In this document: piece after piece, positions 1-5,263 of the stretch
Layout of the letters: every line of letters begins with the position of its first letter
How positions within the stretch are numbered: the first letter of the stretch is position 1
Assembly: GCA_964486145.1 (NCBI GenBank)
Contig: CAZAMT010000291.1
Location: 1-5,263 of the forward strand
Length of the DNA stretch: 5,263 bases
Direction of reading: 5' to 3'
From: CAZAMT01 sp964486145
GTDB taxonomy: Bacteria; Bacteroidota; Bacteroidia; Bacteroidales; JAAAOM01
Program-made: the position numbers and the translations under genes
Notes under the pieces: generated by a model
The model's database searches: none
What the model was told of the DNA's origin: nothing
The model's input: the letters and a program-made list of their open reading frames with translations, nothing else

Positions 1-15
1 ACAATTGTTCAGTCG

Positions 16-48
16 ATTGAGCAGATTTGCGATAGCAAATCGCTCAAT
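16..48. repeat. Strong two-part hairpin downstream of the esterase gene
   Basis: ATTGAGC (16-22) pairs with GCTCAAT (42-48), and inside it GATTTGC (24-30) pairs with GCAAATC (35-41) around a GATA loop, with a single unpaired A at 23. That gives 14 base pairs with one bulge. It lies 87 nt beyond the esterase stop codon. On the minus strand the following bases read CGACTGAACAATTG, with no T-run, so it is not a standard intrinsic terminator; it may still protect the transcript 3' end or act as one in this phylum. An alternative smaller fold, GCGAT (29-33) with ATCGC (39-43), is also possible. Confidence 0.55.
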
Positions 49-135
49 TTGGGTATTAATGTGGAATGAATAATTGTTTCATATCGATGTTGAAGGCATG
101 TTTTAATCGACATTTCATCTCTAAGAGGATACAAT

Positions 136-801
136 TTATTCGTCAGTTATTTCTCTGAGAACAATTTCGGCCATTGCTTTTGCACCTTCTTTGCCTGGAT
201 GGATATTGTCAGGAAACAGATGGGGTTTATCACGAAATGCTTCATGAAAATTAATTACCTGCACATTTAAACTGATGGCTGTCTCTTTAATAACCGGAAT
301 AATTTCCTGAACAATGATATCATTATTTATGATGTCCGTTTCACCAAATATCGGAGGAGGTATACCGAGGTAAATTTTCGGTTTTGATTTTAATGATATA
401 AATTCCAAAACGAGTGACTTGTAATTCATTCGAAATTTTTCACGACCAGGCCAATTGTAATTTTTTGCATCATTAGTGCCTAGCAACAGAATAATAATAT
501 CAGGTTGGTATTTTTTTAGTTTTCTAAATTCAGACACGTTCCAGTAAGGTAAGTCCGAATTTTTTAAAGCAGTTGCACCAGAATGTCCAAAGTTCTTTAC
601 CTTAAATGCATTTCCCAGTTTTTTATTTAGTATTGATGGATAGGATTCGTTTTCCGGGTTTTTCAACCCATACCCATAGGTGATGCTATCACCTGCACAT
701 GCAATTTTAGTGCTGTCAGAACATGAAAAAGATACATAACATAAAAGGGTGATCAAATGAATACCGTGAAGTCGGTTAATTAATAGTTTATTTAAGCACA
801 T
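136..801 (-). CDS. SGNH/GDSL-family esterase, probable lipoprotein
   Basis: This is a predicted SGNH hydrolase, a family that cleaves ester bonds such as acetyl groups on sugars; the true substrate is unknown. Numbered from the start at 801 (221 aa), the family blocks are all visible: GDSITYG with nucleophile Ser39, NFGHSGAT (71-77) with the oxyanion Gly, GTNDAKN with Asn110, and FPDNIHPG with Asp198 and His201. The IPPPIFG segment (147-153) resembles SGNH esterases found beside glycosidases in Bacteroidota. The leader is hydrophobic and ends in VSFSC, a loose lipobox (Ser rather than Leu at -3), so lipidation at Cys27 is plausible but unproven. I chose the ATG at 801 because it gives this compact leader and only a 14-nt overlap with the upstream gene. 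An in-frame ATG at 846 (236 aa) has a better spaced AAAGGGA upstream but adds a polar extension and a 59-nt overlap. The gene is AT-richer than its neighbours and is last in the visible cluster. Confidence 0.85.
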   Translation of the reverse strand: MCLNKLLINRLHGIHLITLLCYVSFSCSDSTKIACAGDSITYGYGLKNPENESYPSILNKKLGNAFKVKNFGHSGATALKNSDLPYWNVSEFRKLKKYQPDIIILLLGTNDAKNYNWPGREKFRMNYKSLVLEFISLKSKPKIYLGIPPPIFGETDIINNDIIVQEIIPVIKETAISLNVQVINFHEAFRDKPHLFPDNIHPGKEGAKAMAEIVLREITDE

Positions 802-1609
802 TTTCAGCAGTTTTCCGATCCTCCAGGTTGATAGTCCCCTGTGCATAATTCCCTTTCTTCAACATATAAATTGTGCCATTGTACGGATCACTTATTTGAA
901 CCATTTCATTTAAGGGGAGCTTTTCCATTTCCGTTCTTTTAGAGATGTAATCCTCCAATAATTCATCAAGTGCATCTTCCGTTTTCCTTGCAATAACAAA
1001 TACCCGGAATTCGTCGTCTTCAACTTTGTAATCTGCAATGTATGCATCATGCAGAGAGGAGTAACCAATAAAATTTTCTCCCACGAATAAAGTTGTGTGA
1101 GGAATTTTCCCCTGCTCAGGAAAAAGCTGAAGTTCTTTTGGTAATTCCCCGGATCCATTCAGGCTTGCAGCAACAGCAGTAGCAATCGAAACCATGTCTT
1201 TCTTATTCAATGATTCTCCCGCTGAACGCATTTTAATGTAATTGCCGCCTTTGATAAAATTTAAAATGCCAGGTTCATAATATCCTTCCGCACCAGCTTC
1301 AAGGAAATCAGAAACCCGCGGGCGTTCAGCGGAATAGATCCCAAAAGCATTTTCAGGTGTAGCATGCTTATAAATCTCAACCGTAACATAAACTTCCTCT
1401 GACTGTTTATAATCACAAACATGAAGTACTTCAAAATCATAGGCATGGTAACTTTCTGCTGCACCGTTTATGTAATCCCAAAGGTTATCTGCTTCATATG
1501 TTTGTATTTCAGAAGATTTTGTCCAGCCATCAATTTCGGGAAAAGGGTTGTTGTTTGCCATAACGCTTAATGCGAATAATGAAGCAAGCAAGCTATAAAT
1601 CATTTTCAT
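788..1609 (-). CDS. Secreted DUF6599-like protein of unknown function
   Basis: Function is not known. The 273-aa product begins with a clear type I signal peptide: a short Lys n-region, a hydrophobic core at about 4-16 and probable cleavage after SVMA (residue 18). The mature part has LWDYINGAAESYHAYDF (43-59) followed by VEIYKHATPENAFGIYSAERP (77-97, key residues Y80, E86, N87, A88, F89, G90). This matches my memory of the DUF6599 pattern: a YINGAA block, then an 'EIY...P.nAFGiys' block. There is only one Cys (C65), no transmembrane helix after the leader and no recognised catalytic motif, so a binding or accessory role is as likely as an enzymatic one. The ATG at 1609 is followed by another at 1603 that would also work; neither has a Shine-Dalgarno sequence, as is common in Bacteroidota. 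The gene starts 46 nt after the reductase stop and its own stop lies inside the start of the esterase gene, so co-transcription is likely. Confidence 0.8.
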   Translation of the reverse strand: MKMIYSLLASLFALSVMANNNPFPEIDGWTKSSEIQTYEADNLWDYINGAAESYHAYDFEVLHVCDYKQSEEVYVTVEIYKHATPENAFGIYSAERPRVSDFLEAGAEGYYEPGILNFIKGGNYIKMRSAGESLNKKDMVSIATAVAASLNGSGELPKELQLFPEQGKIPHTTLFVGENFIGYSSLHDAYIADYKVEDDEFRVFVIARKTEDALDELLEDYISKRTEMEKLPLNEMVQISDPYNGTIYMLKKGNYAQGTINLEDRKTAENVLK

Positions 1610-1655
1610 AATGTTTGGTAGTTTTGTTGGAACAATAAAGAAATATCACAAATAC

Positions 1656-2834
1656 TCATACCAGTAAATCATCCGGCACCTGCTTCAAACGAATGATATC
1701 CCTTGTTTTTTCCGCGACATTAAACCCACTCCTGCATTTAACTACACATTCATCGCAATAATTGCATGCCAGGTCATTGACATCAAGATCATTCAATACC
1801 TGTTTTCCCAATGCCAAGTCTTTGTACCCATACGTGTACATATAAGCGCGCATCAGTTCGGGTACCGGCACACCATGCGGACATTGTTTTTCACAATCTG
1901 AACATCCTGTGCAAAACATGGATATATCCCTTCCGGTTGTTTCAATGTCTTTTTTTTCCTCTTCCGTGAATTCAATATTTTGGGCAACTTCAAGGTTTTC
2001 TTCCAGTTCTTCGAAAGCGGTGCAACCTGGTATGGAGGTATGTACATTTTCATCTTGTAATGCCCATTTTAGAGCAGCTTTGGTGTTTACTTTTTTTGTT
2101 TTTTCCTTGTCCAGATAAACACCGGCCATGGTTTTCATTGCAATGATCCCAATTCCTGCATTTGCTGCTTCGGCAATTGCCTGCTTCACTTCTTTGAAAT
2201 GCTCCATCCTGTAATTATAGGCAGTAAGGACAATGTCATAGAATTTGCTTTCAGTCGCAGCACGGAGTACTTCGGGCTCATTTTTGTGGGTTGAAACACC
2301 AATAAAACGTGTTTTACCTTGTTCTTTTAGTTTTTTCAGAGCATCAGTCCATCGTTCGTCAAGTGTATGGTCACGACTGCTCGATGCATGCAGGTACAAT
2401 ATATCAACATAATCCATTTTCAACCTTTCCAGGCTGATTTCGAATTTTTTTATAAATTCTTCGGTTGTCTCTACATCCCTGGTCAGTATTTTGGATGATA
2501 TTACAAATGAATCGCGATCGTAATCCTGTAATAGTTCACCCAGCATTTCTTCATTCCTTCCATCCTGGTATACGTGCGCTGAATCGAGATGCACCAATCC
2601 TGCATTTAACGAAGCAGTTACAAGTTTTGGATTATCAACACGCATAACACCCAGGCTCACAATTGGAAGTTTCAATCCGGTGTTTCCAAGGGTTCGGTAA
2701 ATAAAATTGTTTTCCTTTGTTTCATGTTTTAGTGATTTGCTATTTGCAGCATTTACAGAAGATACAGTAAATACTCCGGCAGCACCAAGGGCGGAAGAAC
2801 GTAAAAAATTTCGTCGATTAACTGACTGCTTCAT
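1656..2834 (-). CDS. Tat-exported aldo/keto reductase with C-terminal dicluster [4Fe-4S] domain
   Basis: This is a 392-aa oxidoreductase of the aldo/keto reductase (AKR) superfamily. The leader carries a twin-arginine motif, NRRNFLRSS (Arg7, Arg8), then a weakly hydrophobic Ala/Gly/Val stretch and a probable cleavage site at VNA-A (about 29), which predicts Tat export of a folded, cofactor-loaded protein. The AKR barrel spans roughly 45-295 with the catalytic tetrad visible: Asp84 and Tyr89 in HLDSAHVY, Lys115 in ISSKI, His149 in LYLHA. SIPGCTAFEELEEN (267-280) matches the usual nicotinamide-cofactor phosphate-binding segment. The C-terminal part has two cysteine sets, Cys308/311/314/318 followed by Pro, and Cys357/360/363/367, each spaced CX2CX2CX3C, enough for two [4Fe-4S] clusters. 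The ATG at 2834 is chosen because it places the RR motif at residues 7-8. It lies 129 nt downstream of the GH42 gene and 46 nt upstream of the DUF6599 gene. The substrate cannot be read from sequence. Confidence 0.93.
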   Translation of the reverse strand: MKQSVNRRNFLRSSALGAAGVFTVSSVNAANSKSLKHETKENNFIYRTLGNTGLKLPIVSLGVMRVDNPKLVTASLNAGLVHLDSAHVYQDGRNEEMLGELLQDYDRDSFVISSKILTRDVETTEEFIKKFEISLERLKMDYVDILYLHASSSRDHTLDERWTDALKKLKEQGKTRFIGVSTHKNEPEVLRAATESKFYDIVLTAYNYRMEHFKEVKQAIAEAANAGIGIIAMKTMAGVYLDKEKTKKVNTKAALKWALQDENVHTSIPGCTAFEELEENLEVAQNIEFTEEEKKDIETTGRDISMFCTGCSDCEKQCPHGVPVPELMRAYMYTYGYKDLALGKQVLNDLDVNDLACNYCDECVVKCRSGFNVAEKTRDIIRLKQVPDDLLV

Positions 2835-2861
2835 GGTGTTGTTATTTACAAGGTTTTCTGT

Positions 2862-2881
2862 TTCAAATTAACACATTTGAA
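2862..2881. repeat. Perfect 7-bp inverted repeat upstream of the reductase gene
   Basis: On the minus strand the arms TTCAAAT (2881-2875) and ATTTGAA (2868-2862) are exact reverse complements around a 6-nt spacer GTGTTA. The repeat lies 27 nt upstream of the reductase ATG and covers the candidate -7 box. As a transcription-factor operator it has a reasonable size and position; as an RNA hairpin it is weak (all but two pairs A-T). There is no T-run after it, so it does not look like a terminator. Confidence 0.4.
2864..2871 (-). promoter_or_regulatory. Possible -7 promoter box for the reductase gene
   Basis: The minus strand reads TTAATTTG, 7 of 8 matches to TAnnTTTG, ending 29 nt before the ATG at 2834. 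No -33 element is evident. It sits inside a perfect 7-bp inverted repeat (2862-2881), so a repressor at the repeat could block it. If it is real, the reductase, DUF6599 and esterase genes would form a transcript separable from GH42; in AT-rich DNA a near match can also occur by chance. Confidence 0.3.
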
Positions 2882-2963
2882 GTCAGTTATGCTATAAATA
2901 CACATGAAATATGTTAAGTATCTATATAATTTAGATTAAGTTTAAGTAGTAACAGGCTTTTTA

Positions 2964-5054
2964 TTATTTTTTCCAAACAACCACTTCACCCGGACTTAAG
3001 GTTTTGTTTCCATAAATGAGTTCAGATCCTTCATGTAAAGGTGCTTCAACTATCTCTGATGTATAATTTACTGTTACCCAGAAACCGTCTCTCCATTCGG
3101 TAAACACATAAGGCTTCTGGTTAAGAACTATTGCGCCGGCTTCTGAATAAACTTTCTGAAGTATTTGTTTTTCCAGTTCTTTGTCCTCTGACCAAACACC
3201 AATATAGGTTACCGTTCCTTTTCCTTTTTTAGTATGTGTTACTGCTGTCTCCCCCTTATAAAACTGGTCTGTATGAGTGGCCCATGATTCTGTTTGTGTT
3301 TTCGGTTTTAAGATATCTCCCCAAATGTTCCACTGGTAAGAAATTCCATCCATCGTTACATTTGACATTTTACCGGGAGGCATGTGATCATAAAAATCAA
3401 TATCAGCTCCGATAAGATCCCAGATAGGTTTTTGTAATCTGGCTTCCCATAAATGACCATGTTCGTTTTTCATACCTGTGCGAGTGGTTAAAATCAAATG
3501 GCCTCCATTCTCAACATATGTTTTCCATTTACTGATAATTTTACTATTAACCAGCACATAAGCTGGAGCTACCATGAAAGGATGTTCTTTCAGATCAAAT
3601 TCCTCTTCTTCCGTGATAAAGGTAACCGGGCAACCCAGGCGTTTCAGTCCTTCATAATAGGTGTAGTAATGTTGCCAGGTATCCCAGCTTTGGTTATGTT
3701 TGGTGTTTTCCAAATCGAGGAGATTGGATTGCTTCCAAAGGAAAGCAGTTTTCCTGCTTTTTATTTCTTCAGGAACTGCTGTTGGCTTATATTTTTTGCG
3801 CAGGTTTTTAATCTCTGTGAGTGCCTGCACATATTCCTTGCCTCCCGGGGCCAGGGTAGTACCATCGGTTTCCATAATTCCTTTGTGGTACTGTTCTCTT
3901 CCAAACACCGGTTGCCTGAAGCGATAGGTGCAGGTAAATTTATCACCAAGACCGAAACTATGCCATATCCACATGCGCACAGCACCAGGTAATGGTTGCG
4001 AATTCCATTTTCCCCAATTGATTTGACCAGGTTGAAGTTCCATGATGCCGGTGTATCCGTTCACTGAACGGGCAAGCTCGTTTGAAAACGCGAGTTCCAG
4101 CCCACTTCCGAGGCGATGAGCAAGCTCTCCTTCCGGATAATTTAAGAATGTGCTTAACAAATACATGGTGTGTGTCGCAAAATCCAAATCATCGCGATTT
4201 TTGAAGGGATCCACCGATGGTAAAAACTTATAATAGGCGTAATTGGTAGTAACAAATTGATTTTCTGACACGGTATTATTCAGGATTTCTGCCTGAGACC
4301 TGATCGATGCAGCCAGTGCATCGGCAGTAAATCGCTGAAAATCGAGTTTAGCATGTGGGTTTGAGCCTCCCCTGATATCACTTGGGATTTCAATTTGATC
4401 AAAATGATTGTATTGCTGGCTCCAGAATGATGTTCCCCAGGCTTCGTTTAAACGATCAATGGAACCATATTTTTCGTGCAACCACTGTCGGAAACCATCA
4501 AGGGCGTAGTCCGAGTAATCGTAAAGATTGCCAAAGTGGGGCTCATTGTCAACCTGCCATCCCCAGATCCGTTCATCATTTCCGTATCTTTTTGCCATGG
4601 TTTTAACCATTTTCCCGATGTATTTGCGGTATAACGGATGATTTTGGTTGGCATGCAAACGGGTGCCATGCTGCCATTTTGTGCCATCTTCATTTACAAT
4701 AAGAATTTCCGGATGTTTATGTGTGAGCCAGGCAGGAGGGGTGGGTGTGGGGGTACACATGATGATTTTTAATCCGTTTGCTGCTGCCAGCGATACACAT
4801 TTATCCAGCCACTCAAAATTGTATTTTCCTTCTTCCGGTTCAAGCTTTCCCCAGGCAAACTCAGCAAAATGAGTGAATTCAAAACCAAGTTCGGCAATTT
4901 TTTTAATATCCCTTTCCCAGTGGCCTTCGTCCCAGTGTTCGGGATAGTAATATGCCCCGACAGGCATTAATTCTTCATCCGGGAAAAATCGTTCCTGAGC
5001 TGACAAGGTCATAAAATAAAATAAGGTAAATAGTATAAAGAATAAATCTCTCAT
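2964..5054 (-). CDS. Exported GH42 beta-galactosidase
   Basis: This is a 696-aa retaining glycosidase of family GH42, which hydrolyses terminal beta-D-galactosides; some members act on alpha-L-arabinopyranosides. Residues 1-19 form a signal peptide (MRD, a long aromatic hydrophobic core, cleavage near LSA-Q), so it acts in the periplasm or outside. The catalytic TIM barrel covers about 30-400: it opens with GAYYYPEHWDEGHW (33-46), has the acid/base Glu171 in QVDNEP and the nucleophile Glu339 in IMELQPGQINWG. A Rossmann-like GH42 trimerisation domain follows (about 434-645, including GGHLILTTRTG at 517-527), then a short C-terminal beta domain. Length fits full-length GH42 enzymes. The region where many homologues carry a zinc-binding HYCPNSP-type motif reads LHANQNHP (133-140), so the Cys cluster is missing. 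The ATG at 5054 is supported by the signal peptide and a perfect -7 box 24 nt upstream. The gene ends with tandem TAA codons (2961-2966). It is the first gene of the visible cluster. Confidence 0.95.
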   Translation of the reverse strand: MRDLFFILFTLFYFMTLSAQERFFPDEELMPVGAYYYPEHWDEGHWERDIKKIAELGFEFTHFAEFAWGKLEPEEGKYNFEWLDKCVSLAAANGLKIIMCTPTPTPPAWLTHKHPEILIVNEDGTKWQHGTRLHANQNHPLYRKYIGKMVKTMAKRYGNDERIWGWQVDNEPHFGNLYDYSDYALDGFRQWLHEKYGSIDRLNEAWGTSFWSQQYNHFDQIEIPSDIRGGSNPHAKLDFQRFTADALAASIRSQAEILNNTVSENQFVTTNYAYYKFLPSVDPFKNRDDLDFATHTMYLLSTFLNYPEGELAHRLGSGLELAFSNELARSVNGYTGIMELQPGQINWGKWNSQPLPGAVRMWIWHSFGLGDKFTCTYRFRQPVFGREQYHKGIMETDGTTLAPGGKEYVQALTEIKNLRKKYKPTAVPEEIKSRKTAFLWKQSNLLDLENTKHNQSWDTWQHYYTYYEGLKRLGCPVTFITEEEEFDLKEHPFMVAPAYVLVNSKIISKWKTYVENGGHLILTTRTGMKNEHGHLWEARLQKPIWDLIGADIDFYDHMPPGKMSNVTMDGISYQWNIWGDILKPKTQTESWATHTDQFYKGETAVTHTKKGKGTVTYIGVWSEDKELEKQILQKVYSEAGAIVLNQKPYVFTEWRDGFWVTVNYTSEIVEAPLHEGSELIYGNKTLSPGEVVVWKK

Positions 5055-5078
5055 AATGAATGTTTTTTTGATAGATCA

Positions 5079-5086
5079 CAAATATA
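5079..5086 (-). promoter_or_regulatory. Bacteroidota-type -7 promoter box for the GH42 gene
   Basis: The minus strand reads TATATTTG, an exact match to the TAnnTTTG consensus of the Bacteroidota housekeeping sigma factor. The box ends 24 nt before the ATG at 5054, which would give a 5' leader of roughly 15-20 nt. I see no clear TTTG at the expected -33 spacing (a TTTG at 5091-5094 is too close), so activation by a regulator is possible. No Shine-Dalgarno sequence lies between the box and the ATG, only an A-rich run. Confidence 0.6.
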
Positions 5087-5125
5087 AGGACAAACCTTCA
5101 TTATTGATGTAGGTATGTACCAATT

Positions 5126-5139
5126 CAATACGAATATTG
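5126..5139. repeat. Short inverted repeat upstream of the GH42 promoter
   Basis: The arms CAATA (5126-5130) and TATTG (5135-5139) are exact reverse complements around a 4-nt centre, which reads TTCG on the minus strand. It begins 40 nt upstream of the -7 box, a place where an activator could bind. The 5-bp arms are short for AT-rich DNA, so chance is a serious alternative. Confidence 0.25.
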
Positions 5140-5171
5140 TTTATGGCCTTGTGTTTATCTTATCTTAATTA

Positions 5172-5194
5172 TGTTTGCTTTTTTATTACAAACA
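5172..5194. repeat. Inverted repeat TGTTTG / CAAACA in the leader
   Basis: TGTTTG (5172-5177) and CAAACA (5189-5194) are exact reverse complements separated by 11 AT-rich nt, with a T-run within the spacer. It is far from the GH42 start (118 nt) and could be a remote operator, part of a weak terminator for something outside the window, or chance. Confidence 0.2.
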
Positions 5195-5263
5195 AGTTTT
5201 TCAATATATTTTTTCACTACTGACCGAGTAAAATAATATGATTGACGTTTAAACTGCATTATA

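Larger units (their letters stand above)
2835..2963. other. Intergenic spacer between GH42 and reductase genes, no terminator seen
   Basis: These 129 nt are strongly AT-rich and contain no credible gene. Apart from the inverted repeat at 2862-2881, the plus strand holds three copies of TTAAGT (2914-2919, 2936-2941, 2942-2947) and a weak 5-bp stem ATCTA/TAGAT. No GC-rich stem followed by T residues was found after the GH42 stop, so read-through into the reductase gene remains possible. Confidence 0.5.
5055..5263. other. Gene-free leader upstream of GH42
   Basis: These 209 nt show no credible coding region on either strand. They hold the -7 box (5079-5086), the two inverted repeats listed separately, and a small GGTA-CA-TACC palindrome (minus strand, 5112-5121). 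The next gene on the right lies outside the window, so whether the leader is a divergent or tandem intergenic region cannot be told. Confidence 0.5.

Noticed and set aside
56..118. A 20-residue minus-strand frame starting MKCRLK downstream of the esterase
   Set aside because: Too short, no supporting signal or family likeness, and AT-rich DNA gives such frames by chance.
910..1464. Two short minus-strand frames (910-1158 and 1261-1464) inside the DUF6599 gene
   Set aside because: They are out-of-frame shadows of a gene with a signal peptide and a recognisable family pattern.
1909..2118. Plus-strand frame opposite the Fe-S part of the reductase gene
   Set aside because: The minus-strand frame has the cysteine clusters and AKR motifs; the plus-strand product has low complexity and no motif.
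2919..2935. ATCTA/TAGAT stem as a terminator of the GH42 gene
   Set aside because: Only five mostly A-T pairs with no T-run after it; too weak to call.
3498..3992. A 164-codon open frame on the plus strand antisense to the GH42 gene
   Set aside because: It lies wholly inside a gene with clear GH42 motifs, has no recognisable domain and no promoter or leader of its own; long antisense frames arise readily opposite a well-coded gene.
1..5263. CRISPR arrays, tRNA/rRNA genes, transposases, toxin-antitoxin or defence genes
   Set aside because: None seen: no regularly spaced repeats, no mobile-element ends or target duplications, and all long coding regions are explained by the four genes.

Overview
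The window reads as a piece of a Bacteroidota genome. The reasons are a TAnnTTTG-type -7 promoter element, weak or absent Shine-Dalgarno sequences, AT-rich intergenic DNA, a twin-arginine 'RRNFL' leader, and protein families typical of polysaccharide-degrading members of the phylum. A marine or gut anaerobe of the Marinilabiliales/Bacteroidales kind is a guess; no rRNA or core marker gene is present to confirm it.

All four genes lie on the minus strand, so the cluster reads from right to left. Positions 5055-5263 are a gene-free leader with a perfect -7 box (5079-5086) and two small inverted repeats further upstream. Next come an exported GH42 beta-galactosidase (2964-5054) and a 129-nt AT-rich gap holding a 7-bp palindrome that overlaps a near-consensus -7 box. 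After the gap are a Tat-exported aldo/keto reductase with a C-terminal dicluster [4Fe-4S] domain (1656-2834), a secreted DUF6599-like protein (788-1609) and an SGNH/GDSL esterase with a lipoprotein-like leader (136-801). The reductase and DUF6599 genes are 46 nt apart, and the DUF6599 and esterase genes overlap by 14 nt with the preferred esterase start. The left end (1-135) holds no gene but has a strong two-part hairpin at 16-48.

All four products carry an export signal, so the cluster looks like a cell-envelope carbohydrate module. The esterase could remove acyl groups, the GH42 enzyme could release terminal beta-galactose (or alpha-L-arabinopyranose, known for some family members), and the reductase could perform a redox step on a sugar or on another periplasmic substrate. 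That joint role is inference. No SusC/SusD pair, regulator, transposase, CRISPR array, RNA gene or defence gene is visible. The least understood part is the pairing of an exported iron-sulfur AKR with a DUF6599 protein; the rest is conventional.
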